A model generated the notes under the pieces. It searched no databases. It saw nothing but the letters and a program-made list of their open reading frames with translations, and was not told the origin of the DNA. This document shows, one piece after another, positions 9,477 through 17,307 of a stretch of DNA of 64,000 nt (position 1 is the stretch's first letter; every line of letters starts with the position of its first letter). The stretch comes from Streptomyces bacillaris (GTDB taxonomy: Bacteria; Actinomycetota; Actinomycetes; Streptomycetales; Streptomycetaceae), in assembly GCF_003268675.1 (NCBI RefSeq), contig NZ_CP029378.1, positions 1,922,001 through 1,986,000 of the forward strand, written 5' to 3'. The position numbers and the translations under genes were made by a program.

Positions 9477-9522
9477 CCGTCAGTACGTCGGCGCCCGTCA
9501 GTACGTCGGCGTCCGTCAGTAC
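9477..9522. repeat. 18-bp tandem repeat, about 2.6 copies
   Basis: Two consecutive 18-bp units, CCGTCAGTACGTCGGCGC and CCGTCAGTACGTCGGCGT, are followed by a partial third unit CCGTCAGTAC. The last partial unit overlaps the stop codon of the minus-strand peptidoglycan-binding gene, so the array lies between two converging genes. It may have arisen by slippage duplication of the gene's 3' end. Confidence 0.8.
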
Positions 9523-9908
9523 TTCTTGTGCAGGCAGGCCCAGGTCATGTCACCGACGATGCCGTCCCACTGGGAGGGCGAGTTCGGGTAGCAGCGCTTC
9601 TGCGCCTTGATCACGGCGGCCTTCGTCTTGGGCCCGAACGCGCCGTCCTGAGCCACCGTGTAGCCGTGCCGCACGTTCAGCAGACACTGGGCGTGCTTCA
9701 CATGACGGTTGTTGTCACCCGACTTCACCAACGGGTGCGTCCCCGCGTACACGCACCCGGGCACGGTCATCACTCCGATCTGGCCACCGGCCGCGGGTGC
9801 CGGGCTCGCCGCCACGGCGGGGGTGCCGAGCGCCCCCAGTCCCAGCAGGGCCGCGGTCGACAGCCCGAGGGCCAGCTTCTTGGTCAGCACGATGTGTCCC
9901 CTTCTCAT
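9516..9908 (-). CDS. Small secreted peptidoglycan-binding domain protein
   Basis: A 130-residue protein with a basic start (MRRGHIVLTKKLA), a hydrophobic core (LGLSTAALLGLGALG) and an Ala-X-Ala cleavage region near PAVAAS: a Sec signal peptide of about 30 residues. The mature part has a peptidoglycan-binding-1 fold signature: VKHAQCLLN, the core DGAFGPKTKAAVIKAQKRC, then GIVGDMTWACL. Four cysteines suggest two disulfides. No catalytic domain is present, so it probably binds cell wall or acts as an adaptor. I chose this ATG because a purine-rich GGGGGAG site sits a few bases upstream; the open frame extends much further but only as antisense of the chitinase. Confidence 0.85.
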   Translation of the reverse strand: MRRGHIVLTKKLALGLSTAALLGLGALGTPAVAASPAPAAGGQIGVMTVPGCVYAGTHPLVKSGDNNRHVKHAQCLLNVRHGYTVAQDGAFGPKTKAAVIKAQKRCYPNSPSQWDGIVGDMTWACLHKKY

Positions 9909-10241
9909 CAGGTCTCCCCCTGGGCATCGGTTGCCCGAAGGGCGGCCCGGCCGGGAGCGGGGAAAGCCTGCTCCCGGCCGTCGGCGCCGTGGCAACACTG
10001 ATCGGCGGACGAGCGTCCCAGGAAGTCCTGCCGGGGTTCCCGGGAATTCCCGGGATGCCTCCCGCCCCTGATCAGGCGGTCCCGGATCACCCCGGGACGG
10101 GACACCGGGGCACCACCGGGCACAGGACGGGAAGGGACGGGACGAGGGACGGCATGGGACGCGGGGAGCGAGAGCCAACGGGGCCCGAGGGCTGGGGAGT
10201 TCAGGTCGGGAGCCGGGCTCGTCCCGGGCCCGGCATGGGTG
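9909..10241. other. Intergenic region between the chitinase and peptidoglycan-binding genes
   Basis: No gene is supported. It holds the promoter region of the small secreted protein (minus strand) and a palindromic stretch around 10036-10057 (TTCCCGGGAATTCCCGGGA). A G-rich tract of short GGGACGGGA-like repeats lies near 10110-10160. Open frames here lack plausible protein character. Confidence 0.4.
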
Positions 10242-10282
10242 ATGCCCGGCGCCGGGGTCCTCTTCACCCCGGCGTCGGGCAT
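10242..10282 (-). terminator. Hairpin terminator downstream of the chitinase gene
   Basis: A 17-bp stem with one mismatch (10242-10258 pairing with 10266-10282, ATGCCCG arms) encloses a 7-nt loop. It lies about 50 bases past the minus-strand chitinase stop. There is no long T tail, which is common for Streptomyces terminators. Confidence 0.65.
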
Positions 10283-10333
10283 CGGTCTGGTGGGCGTACG
10301 GCCGGGTGCTGCGGCCGGCCGTAGGCCGGTCGG

Positions 10334-12157
10334 TCAGCGACCGAAGTAGGAGTTGAAGTTGCGGCTGAACTCCCAGTTGTTGAACCGGTCCCAGTTGATC
10401 GACCAGGTCATCAGGCCGCGCAGATCCGTCCAGGTGCCGTGCGTCTGGTACGAACCGCAGTCGGTCTTCTTGATCAGGCAGTTGAGCGCCTTGTTGACCT
10501 CGGCCGGTGAGGTGTGGCCGTTGCCCGCGTGGGTGGAGGCCGGGAGGCCGATGGCGACCTGGTCGGGGCGCAGGCCCGGGAAGACGCGGCTGGTGTCGCC
10601 CGCGACCGGGAAGCCGGCGAGCAGCATGTCGGTCATGGCGATGTGGAAGTCCGCGCCGCCCATCGAGTGGTACTGGTTGTCCAGCCCCATGATCGGGCCC
10701 GAGTTGTAGTCCTGGACGTGCAGCAGGGTCAGGTCGTCGCGCAGGGCGTGGATGACCGGGAGGTACGCGCCGGCGCGCGGGTCCTGGCCGCCCCAGGGGC
10801 CGGAGCCGTAGAACTGGTAGCCGAGCTGGACGAAGAAGGTCTCGGGCGCCATCGTCAGGATGAAGTCGGAGCCGTACTTCGCCTTGAGGGTCTTCACCGC
10901 GGAGATCAGGTTGACGATCACCGGCGAGGTCGGGTTGCGGAAGTCGTTGTCCCCGGTGTTCAGCGAGAGGGAGTGGCCCTCGAAGTCGATGTCGAGGCCG
11001 TCCAGGCCGTAGGTGTCGATGATCTTCGAGACCGAGGTGACGAAGGCGTCCCGGGCGGCGGTGGAGGCGAGCTGCACCTGGCCGTTCTGGCCGCCGATGG
11101 AGATCAGGACCTTCTTGCCCGCGGCCTGCTTGGCCTTGATCGCGGCCTTGAAGTCCGCCTCGGACTCGACGTTCGGGCACTCGGTGACCGGGCAGAGCGA
11201 GAAGCGGATGTCGCCGGAGGTGACGGTGGTGGGCTCACCGAAGGCGAGGTTGATGACGTCCCAGGAGTCGGGCACGTCCGCCATGCGGGTGTAGCCGGAG
11301 CCGTTGGCGAAGCTGGAGTGGAGGTAGCCGACGAGCGCCCGTGCGGGCAGCTTGCCCCCGCCGCCCCCGCCGCCCTCGGTGGTGGTCACGGCGAGGCCGG
11401 CCGACTTCGCGGACTCGCCGGCCGCGTTGGTGGCGGTGACCTGGAAGGTGTACGCGGTGGAGGGGGTCAGCCCGGTCACCGTGGCGGCGGGGCCGGTGGC
11501 CGAGGCCACCTTCGTACCGCCTCGGTAGACGTTGTAGCCGGTCGCGCCGGAGACGGCGTTCCAGGAGAGGGCGACCGAGGAGGAGGTGAGCGCGGTGGTC
11601 CGCAGGCCCGCGGGGACGGCCGGGACGACCACGGGGTCGCCGCCGGGGCCGACGAGGGTGAGGTCGTCGACGTAGTGGGCGGGCGTGCCGTACCAGCCGT
11701 GGGTGTAGACGCTGACGGAGGTGGTGTTGGGGCCGGTGGTGAAGCTGGTGGTGAGCTGCTTCCAGGCGCCCGGGGACTGGGTCCAGGTGGAGACGTCGGT
11801 GGTGCCGGTGCCGGTGGCGCCGAGGTAGACGTGGCTGCCCTGCACCCAGGCGCTCAGCGTGTAGCGGGAGTTGGGCTTCACCGTGACGCTCTGGGAGCAC
11901 CGGGCGTTGTCGTTGCCCGCCGGGGTCGCCTTCAGGGCCGCCGTGCCGCTGCGTACGGGGGTGGAGACGGCCGCCCCGCTGGCGGCGGTGCAGCTCCAGC
12001 CGTCGAGGCCCGCCTCGAAGCCGCCGTTGCGGGCCACGTCCACGTCGGCCGCGCTCGCTGCCGGTGCCGTGGCGACCAGGGCACCGGCGGCGAGCACCGC
12101 GGCCGTACAGGTGGCCAGAAGTCCGGAAAATCTGACGGTTGGTCCGGTGCGTCCCAC
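10334..12157 (-). CDS. Secreted GH18 chitinase with CBM and FnIII modules
   Basis: The 607-residue product has a signal peptide (about 1-36, ending near PAASA). A carbohydrate-binding module (about 38-170, starting NGGFEAGLDGW) and a fibronectin type III domain (about 181-260, with ALSWNAVSGATGYNVYR) follow, then a poly-Gly linker (262-268). The GH18 catalytic domain (about 270-607) contains SIGG and the diagnostic DGLDIDFEG, with proton donor Glu393 and supporting Asp386, Asp389 and Asp391. It hydrolyses chitin outside the cell. The arrangement resembles S. coelicolor ChiB (SCO5673, from memory). I placed the start at the GTG with GGAGG five bases upstream; an earlier in-frame start adds 14 residues. 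Control by DasR is suggested by the operator sites in the promoter. Confidence 0.92.
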   Translation of the reverse strand: MGRTGPTVRFSGLLATCTAAVLAAGALVATAPAASAADVDVARNGGFEAGLDGWSCTAASGAAVSTPVRSGTAALKATPAGNDNARCSQSVTVKPNSRYTLSAWVQGSHVYLGATGTGTTDVSTWTQSPGAWKQLTTSFTTGPNTTSVSVYTHGWYGTPAHYVDDLTLVGPGGDPVVVPAVPAGLRTTALTSSSVALSWNAVSGATGYNVYRGGTKVASATGPAATVTGLTPSTAYTFQVTATNAAGESAKSAGLAVTTTEGGGGGGGKLPARALVGYLHSSFANGSGYTRMADVPDSWDVINLAFGEPTTVTSGDIRFSLCPVTECPNVESEADFKAAIKAKQAAGKKVLISIGGQNGQVQLASTAARDAFVTSVSKIIDTYGLDGLDIDFEGHSLSLNTGDNDFRNPTSPVIVNLISAVKTLKAKYGSDFILTMAPETFFVQLGYQFYGSGPWGGQDPRAGAYLPVIHALRDDLTLLHVQDYNSGPIMGLDNQYHSMGGADFHIAMTDMLLAGFPVAGDTSRVFPGLRPDQVAIGLPASTHAGNGHTSPAEVNKALNCLIKKTDCGSYQTHGTWTDLRGLMTWSINWDRFNNWEFSRNFNSYFGR

Positions 12158-12199
12158 AACAGCCTCCGTGCAGGGGGGAATTGGGTGTGGCGTGCGCAC

Positions 12200-12233
12200 A
12201 ACATGGTCCAGACCAATCAGGTTGTCAAGACCT
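12200..12233 (-). promoter_or_regulatory. Chitinase promoter with twin DasR-like (dre) operators
   Basis: Two 12-bp near-palindromic repeats lie in tandem: TGGTCCAGACCA at 12204-12215 and TTGTCAAGACCT at 12222-12233. The first differs by one base from the DasR-responsive core TGGTCTAGACCA. They resemble the direct repeats known upstream of Streptomyces chitinase genes. On the minus strand a consensus -35 (TTGACA, 12228-12223) sits inside the second repeat, and a weak -10 (CATGTT) follows 17 bases later overlapping the first. A bound repressor would block polymerase. DasR control by glucosamine-6-phosphate is known for chi genes; for this copy it is inferred. Confidence 0.8.
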
Positions 12234-12244
12234 CTGGCAGCCGG

Positions 12245-12748
12245 TCACCCCTCCTCGTGGCCGTCCCGGGCCTCCGGAGGCCACCCGCCCCCGCGGTCGT
12301 GCCGGGACGCCGCGGCCCCGGCCGCCTCGTGCATCGCGAGCTCCAGCAGCCCGGCGTCCGTGAGGGTCCCCGAGCCGTCCGGCGGGATCAGCCAGCGCAC
12401 TCCCCCGGCCGCCCGGCCCGGGTGGGGAACGACGATCCAGGTGCCGGGGCCCGCGCCCCGGATGCCGGTCCCGAGCCAGCGGGACGCGGTGCCGGGCGGG
12501 ACGAAGAAGCCCATGCGGGACTCGCCGAAGTCGGCGAGGACCGGGCCCGGCCGGTCGATGAGGCGGGAGAGCACGTCGAGCGTCGGATATCCCAGCTCCC
12601 CCGGCAGGATCAGCACGTCCCAGCGCTTGCCGGCGGGGAGGAGCGCGATCCCCTGCGGATTGCGCTCCCACTCCCACCGGCAGGCACCCGGATCCGGTGC
12701 CACCGATGTGAGCCACTCGACCGCGGCCCTGGTCTCCGAGCCAGTCAT
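12245..12748 (-). CDS. Conserved actinobacterial hypothetical protein
   Basis: A 167-residue soluble protein with no signal peptide or TM segment. It contains WEWERNPQGIALLPAGKRWDVL, LGYPTLDVL and RWLIPPDGSGTLTDA. The pattern loosely resembles the N-terminal bifunctional primase/polymerase-like domain found in many short Streptomyces proteins, but the catalytic acidic residues of a primase are not evident, so I assign no activity. Its 3' end comes within 90 bases of the chitinase start, so the chitinase operators lie between the genes. A 22-bp palindrome sits immediately upstream of its start. Confidence 0.7.
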   Translation of the reverse strand: MTGSETRAAVEWLTSVAPDPGACRWEWERNPQGIALLPAGKRWDVLILPGELGYPTLDVLSRLIDRPGPVLADFGESRMGFFVPPGTASRWLGTGIRGAGPGTWIVVPHPGRAAGGVRWLIPPDGSGTLTDAGLLELAMHEAAGAAASRHDRGGGWPPEARDGHEEG

Positions 12749-12771
12749 GGCCTGCCTCCCGTTGACGTGGA

Positions 12772-12793
12772 CACCGGCAGGGTCCTGCCGGTG
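12772..12793. promoter_or_regulatory. Palindromic operator-like site
   Basis: Two perfect 10-bp arms (CACCGGCAGG and CCTGCCGGTG) are separated by only two bases. The loop is too tight for a terminator hairpin, so a dimeric DNA-binding protein site is more likely. It lies 24 bases upstream of the minus-strand hypothetical gene, within its probable promoter or leader. The cognate regulator is unknown. Confidence 0.5.
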
Positions 12794-12885
12794 CGTTCAC
12801 GTGCGAGAGAGCGTCGGGCGCCAACTATGACGCGGGTTCAGGCTACTTGTTGGTAGTGAACTGGGTCACACTGTTGGACAAGGTG

Positions 12886-14301
12886 TCAGCTGTCGAAGCC
12901 CAGACCCAGCTTGTCCATGGTCTTCAGCCACAGATTGCGGCGGCCCCCGTTGTCGTCGGCGCGGGCGAGCGACCGCCGGGTGATCTCGATCCCGGCCCAG
13001 GCGAACGGCTCCGGCGGGAACGGCATCGGCTTGGAGCGGACCATCTCCAGCCGGGTCCGCTCGGTCTCCTCACCGGCGAGGAGATCGAGCATCACATCAG
13101 CCCCGAAACGCGTCGAGCCGACGCCGAGACCCGTATATCCGGCGGCGTACGCGACCCGCCCCTGATGGGCCGTGCCGAAGAACGCGGTGAAACGGGAACA
13201 GGTGTCGATCGCCCCGCCCCAGGCGTGCGAGAAATTCACCCCGGAAAGCTGCGGAAAACAGTCGAAGAACTGCCCGGCGAGCTTCAGGAACGTCTCCGGC
13301 CGCTGGTCCAGATCGGCGCTGAGCTTTCCGCCGTACGGATAGATCGCGTCGTAGCCGCCCCACAGGATCCGGTTGTCGGCGGAGAGCCGGAAGTAATGGA
13401 ACTGATTGGCGCTGTCACCGAGTCCCTGACGGCCCTTCCAGCCGATGGATTCCAGCTGCTCGGGGGTGAGCGGTTCGGTCATCAGCGCGTAGTCGTAGAC
13501 CGGCACGGTGTACGGGCGGACCCGCTTGACGAGCGAGGGGAAGATGTTGGTGCCGAGCGCGACCCGGCGGGCGAAGATCCGCCCGTACGGTGTCCGCACC
13601 GCCATCCCCTCGCCGGAGCGGACCAGGTCGAGGCCCCGGGTGCCCTCGTAGATCCGTACGCCCAGCTCCCGGCAGGCCCGCTTCAGGCCCCAGGCGAGCT
13701 TGGCCGGGTGCAGCATCGCGACCCCGCGGCGGTCCCAGAGGCCGCCGAGGAAGGTGGGCGAGTCGACCTCGGCGCGCACGGCGTCCCGGTCCAGGAAGTC
13801 CACGCCCGTGATGCCGAGCGCGACGATCTCCTGGTGCCATTCCCGCAGCTCATCGACCTGGTACGGCTCGGTGGCGACATCGATCTCGCCGGTCCGCTCG
13901 AACTCGCAGTCGATGCCGTAGCGGGCGACGGCGGCCTCGATGGCGTCGAGGTTCCGCGCGCCCAGCTCCTCCAGCTTCGCGATCTCGTCCGGCCACCGCT
14001 CGACGCCGTTGGCCAGGCCGTGGGTGAGGGAGGCGGCGCAGAAGCCGCCGTTGCGGCCCGAGGCGGCCCAGCCCACCTCGTGCCCCTCGATGAGGACGAC
14101 GTCCCGCTCCGGGTCGCGCTCCTTGGCGATGAGCGCGGTCCACAGTCCGCTGTAGCCGCCGCCGACGACCAGGAGGTCGGTGTGCTCGTCGCCCGTGAGG
14201 GCGGGGAGGGCGGCGGGCTTTTCCGGGTCGTCGAGCCAGTAGGAGACCGGCTTGGCGCCGGAGAGGGATTGTGCAGCGATACGCATGGCAGCTGGGGCCA
14301 T
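12886..14301 (-). CDS. FAD-dependent amine oxidoreductase (gamma-glutamylpolyamine oxidase-like)
   Basis: A 471-residue DAO-family flavoprotein. The dinucleotide-binding motif VVGGGYSGLWTALIA lies near 45-59, and a GWAASGRNGGF loop and the C-terminal YAAGYTGLGVGSTRFGADV FAD-contact region are present. It resembles PuuB, which oxidises gamma-glutamylputrescine to the aldehyde. It is the last gene of the pot operon, 24 bases after potC, so imported polyamines (glutamylated or free) are the likely substrate. I chose the ATG preceded by AAGGAG; a TTG nine bases upstream is less plausible. From memory this corresponds to SCO5671, proposed to act in polyamine utilisation. Confidence 0.85.
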   Translation of the reverse strand: MAPAAMRIAAQSLSGAKPVSYWLDDPEKPAALPALTGDEHTDLLVVGGGYSGLWTALIAKERDPERDVVLIEGHEVGWAASGRNGGFCAASLTHGLANGVERWPDEIAKLEELGARNLDAIEAAVARYGIDCEFERTGEIDVATEPYQVDELREWHQEIVALGITGVDFLDRDAVRAEVDSPTFLGGLWDRRGVAMLHPAKLAWGLKRACRELGVRIYEGTRGLDLVRSGEGMAVRTPYGRIFARRVALGTNIFPSLVKRVRPYTVPVYDYALMTEPLTPEQLESIGWKGRQGLGDSANQFHYFRLSADNRILWGGYDAIYPYGGKLSADLDQRPETFLKLAGQFFDCFPQLSGVNFSHAWGGAIDTCSRFTAFFGTAHQGRVAYAAGYTGLGVGSTRFGADVMLDLLAGEETERTRLEMVRSKPMPFPPEPFAWAGIEITRRSLARADDNGGRRNLWLKTMDKLGLGFDS

Positions 14302-14325
14302 GGTTTCCAACTCCTTCAGGGATGT

Positions 14326-15129
14326 TCAGTTCCGTGCACTGCTCTTCCGGCGGCTCGCGATGAGCTGGCCGACGAGCACCACCATTACCGCAATGATGAA
14401 CATGGCGGTGCCGATGACGTTGATCTGGACGGGCGTGCCGCGCTGTGCCGAACCCCAGACGAACATGGGGAAGGTGACGGTGGAGCCCGCGTTGAAATTC
14501 GTGATGATGAAATCGTCGAAGGAGAGCGCGAAGGCGAGCAGCGCGCCCGCCGCGATTCCCGGTGCGGCAATCGGAAGGGTCACCCGGACAAAAGTCTGTA
14601 CGGGCCCCGCGTAGAGGTCGCGGGCGGCTTCCTCGAGCCGTGGGTCCATCGACATGACGCGCGCCTTGACGGCGGTCACCACGAAGCTGAGGCAGAACAT
14701 GATGTGCGCGATCAGCACGGTCCAGAAGCCGAGCTGGGCGCCCATGTTCAGGAAGAGGGTGAGCAGCGACGCGGCCATGACGACCTCGGGCATCGCCATC
14801 GGCAGGAAGATCAGCGAGCTGATCGCGCCGCGCGCCCGGAAGCGGTAGCGGACCAGCGCGAAGGCGACCGCCGTGCCGAGCGCGGTGGCGCCCAGGGTGG
14901 CCCAGAAGGCGATCTGGAGGGAGAGCGAGAGCGAGCCGCAGAGGTCCGCGACCCCGCAGGGGTCCTTCCAGGCGTCCAGCGAGAACCGCTGCCACTCGTA
15001 GTTGAACCGCCCGTTGGGCTTGTTGAACGAGAACACCATCACGACGATGTTCGGCAGGATCATGTACGCGAGGGTCAGCAGACCCACGATGACGACCAGG
15101 TTCCGGCGTATCCAGCGCAGTACGGGCAT
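14326..15129 (-). CDS. potC: Spermidine/putrescine ABC transporter permease PotC
   Basis: A 267-residue inner-membrane permease with about six TM helices. The first is NLVVIVGLLTLAYMILPN. The cytoplasmic EAA loop, EEAARDLYAGPVQTFVRVTLP, docks to the ATPase. Length and motifs match PotC of the polyamine importer family. Its ATG overlaps the potB stop (ATGA), implying translational coupling. It works with PotB as the membrane channel. Confidence 0.92.
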   Translation of the reverse strand: MPVLRWIRRNLVVIVGLLTLAYMILPNIVVMVFSFNKPNGRFNYEWQRFSLDAWKDPCGVADLCGSLSLSLQIAFWATLGATALGTAVAFALVRYRFRARGAISSLIFLPMAMPEVVMAASLLTLFLNMGAQLGFWTVLIAHIMFCLSFVVTAVKARVMSMDPRLEEAARDLYAGPVQTFVRVTLPIAAPGIAAGALLAFALSFDDFIITNFNAGSTVTFPMFVWGSAQRGTPVQINVIGTAMFIIAVMVVLVGQLIASRRKSSARN

Positions 15130-16064
15130 CAGACCAGGTCCTCCGTCCCGGAGCGGCGGATGTAGAAGGTGACCATCAGCAGGACGATCGCCATGAGGAT
15201 GAACGAGAGCGCGGCGGCCGTCGGATAGTCCAGGACCCGCAGGAACTGGCTCTGGATGACGCTGCCGACCATCTTGGTGTCGGTGGAGCCCAGCAGTTCG
15301 GCGTTGACGTAGTCGCCGCTGGCCGGGATGAAGGTCAGCAGGGTGCCGGAGACGACGCCGGGCATGGAGAGCGGGAACGTCACCTTCCGGAAGGTGGTGG
15401 CGGGGGTGGCGTAGAGGTCGCCCGCCGCCTCGTGGAGCCGGCCGTCGATCCGCTCCAGCGAGGTGTAGAGCGGCAGGATCATGAACGGCAGGAAGTTGTA
15501 CGTCAGGCCGCAGACGACCGCCATGGGCGTGGCGAGGACCCGGTTGGACTCGGTCCAGCCGAGCCAGCTGGTGACGTCCAGGACGTGCAGGGTGTTGAGC
15601 ACGTCCACGACCGCGCCGCCGTCGGCGAGGATCGTCTTCCACGCCAGCGTACGGATGAGGAAGCTGGTGAAGAACGGGGCGATGACCAGGACCAGCACCA
15701 GGTTGCGCCAGCGGCCCGCCTTGAAGGCGATGAGATAGGCCAGCGGGTAGCCGAGCAGCAGGCAGAGGATCGTGGCGGTGCCCGCGTACAGCAGGGACCG
15801 GATGAACTGCGGGTAGTACTCGCGCAGCGCGTCCACGTACGTCTGGAAGTGCCAGGTCACCTCGAAGCCCTGCTCCAGGGAGCCGGTCTGTACGGAGGTG
15901 GAGGCCTGGTAGACCAGCGGCAGGGCGAAGAAGACGAGCAGCCAGAGGATGCCGGGGAGCAGCAGCCAGTAGGGGACGAGCCGTTTGCGGGTGGAGGGCT
16001 TGCGGAGCGTCAGCTCCCGGGGCCCCTCGGGGGTCGGCGCGGGCGGCGCCTCGGTGGCGCTCAC
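15129..16064 (-). CDS. potB: Spermidine/putrescine ABC transporter permease PotB
   Basis: A 311-residue permease. A short cytoplasmic Pro/Glu-rich N-terminus is followed by a first TM helix (YWLLLPGILWLLVFFALPLVY) and further helices. The EAA-type loop HEAAGDLYATPATTFRKVTFP is present. It pairs with PotC. The GTG start overlaps the potA stop in a GTGA junction, while the longer open frame upstream is only a shadow of potA. Four-base overlaps on both sides indicate a tightly coupled operon. Confidence 0.92.
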   Translation of the reverse strand: MSATEAPPAPTPEGPRELTLRKPSTRKRLVPYWLLLPGILWLLVFFALPLVYQASTSVQTGSLEQGFEVTWHFQTYVDALREYYPQFIRSLLYAGTATILCLLLGYPLAYLIAFKAGRWRNLVLVLVIAPFFTSFLIRTLAWKTILADGGAVVDVLNTLHVLDVTSWLGWTESNRVLATPMAVVCGLTYNFLPFMILPLYTSLERIDGRLHEAAGDLYATPATTFRKVTFPLSMPGVVSGTLLTFIPASGDYVNAELLGSTDTKMVGSVIQSQFLRVLDYPTAAALSFILMAIVLLMVTFYIRRSGTEDLV

Positions 16065-17212
16065 TCCGCGTCCTCCACGCTCGTCGCGCCCGCGTCGATG
16101 TCCTGGGCGGCGTCGAGGCCGAAGGTGTGGGCCGGGTTCCAGTGGAGGACCACCTCGGCGCCGGGGACCAGGCGCGTATCGCGCTCGATGTTCTGCTCGT
16201 ACACCTGGAGGGCGGTTCCGGCCGGGCTCTCGACGACGTACTGGGTGGAGACGCCGATGAAGCTGGAGTCGGTGATGCGGCCGGTGACCCGGTTGCGGCC
16301 CGCCGCGACGGTGTCGGCGTCGTCCGCGTGGGCGAGGGATATCTTCTCCGGCCGGATGCCGAGGAGGAGCCGGTCGCCACTGCTGGTGGGGGCCGAACAT
16401 CGCTCGCGGGGCAGGGTGAGCTTGCCGCCGCCGGCCGCCACGACCAGGTCGCTCCCGGTGGAGACGATCTCGCCCTCGATGAGGTTGGAGGTGCCGAGGA
16501 AGTTGGCGACGAAGGTGGTGCGGGGGTTCTCGTAGAGGTCGGCGGGGGCGCCGAGCTGTTCGACGCGGCCGCCGTTCATCACCGCGACGGTGTCGGCCAT
16601 GGTCATGGCCTCCTCCTGGTCGTGGGTGACGTGCACGAAGGTGATGCCGACCTCGGTCTGGATGCGCTTGAGCTCCAGCTGCATCTGGCGGCGGAGCTTG
16701 AGGTCGAGGGCGCCGAGCGGTTCGTCGAGCAGCAGGACCTGCGGGTGGTTGATGAGCGCGCGGGCGACGGCGACGCGCTGCTGCTGGCCGCCGGAGAGCT
16801 GGTGCGGTTTGCGGCGGGCGAAGTCCCCGAGCTGGACGAGGTCGAGCATCTCGTCGACCTGCTTCCTCACCGACTTGATGCCGCGCCTGCGGAGTCCGAA
16901 GGCCACGTTCTCGGCGATGTCCAGGTGCGGGAAGAGGGCGTAGCTCTGGAAGACGGTGTTGACCGGCCGCTTGTACGGGGGCAGGTCGGTGATGTCCTTC
17001 TCCCCGAGGAGCACCGTGCCGGTGGTGGCCTCCTCCAGCCCCGCGATCATCCGCAGGGTGGTGGTCTTGCCGCAGCCGGAGGCGCCGAGCAGGGCGAAGA
17101 AGGAGCCCTGGGGGACGGTCAGGTCGAGCGGGTGCACGGCGGTGAAGGAGCCGTAGGTCTTGCTGATGCCGGCGAGGCGGACATCGCCGCCGGCGGTCTG
17201 CTGCTGTGTCAT
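16061..17212 (-). CDS. potA: Spermidine/putrescine ABC transporter ATP-binding protein PotA
   Basis: The 383-residue ATPase has Walker A GASGCGKT (43-50), Q-loop FQSYALFPH, signature LSGGQQQRVA, Walker B VLLLDEP and the H-loop THDQEEA. A C-terminal TOBE domain (about 290-360) is present. It energises import through PotBC in the polyamine/Fe/sulfate family of importers. The gene follows potD after a gap of about 95 bases and overlaps potB. No degenerate motif is visible. Confidence 0.93.
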   Translation of the reverse strand: MTQQQTAGGDVRLAGISKTYGSFTAVHPLDLTVPQGSFFALLGASGCGKTTTLRMIAGLEEATTGTVLLGEKDITDLPPYKRPVNTVFQSYALFPHLDIAENVAFGLRRRGIKSVRKQVDEMLDLVQLGDFARRKPHQLSGGQQQRVAVARALINHPQVLLLDEPLGALDLKLRRQMQLELKRIQTEVGITFVHVTHDQEEAMTMADTVAVMNGGRVEQLGAPADLYENPRTTFVANFLGTSNLIEGEIVSTGSDLVVAAGGGKLTLPRERCSAPTSSGDRLLLGIRPEKISLAHADDADTVAAGRNRVTGRITDSSFIGVSTQYVVESPAGTALQVYEQNIERDTRLVPGAEVVLHWNPAHTFGLDAAQDIDAGATSVEDAE

Positions 17213-17307
17213 GGGTCGCGGTCCCGGTGTGTTCGGTGAGGTGAGGAAGGGGGTGACCTGGCGGAAGGGGAGCGGCCCGCGGCGGGGCCGGTGGCCGGGG
17301 CGCCGGG

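Noticed and set aside
9909..11180. N-terminal extension joining the peptidoglycan-binding protein to sequence over the chitinase gene
   Set aside because: The extension is a shadow of the chitinase frame. A signal peptide and ribosome-binding site place the true start at 9908.
14326..16380. Single 684-codon open frame spanning potC and part of potB
   Set aside because: Only its last 267 codons carry permease features. Upstream codons are a shadow of potB, whose own frame has complete permease motifs.
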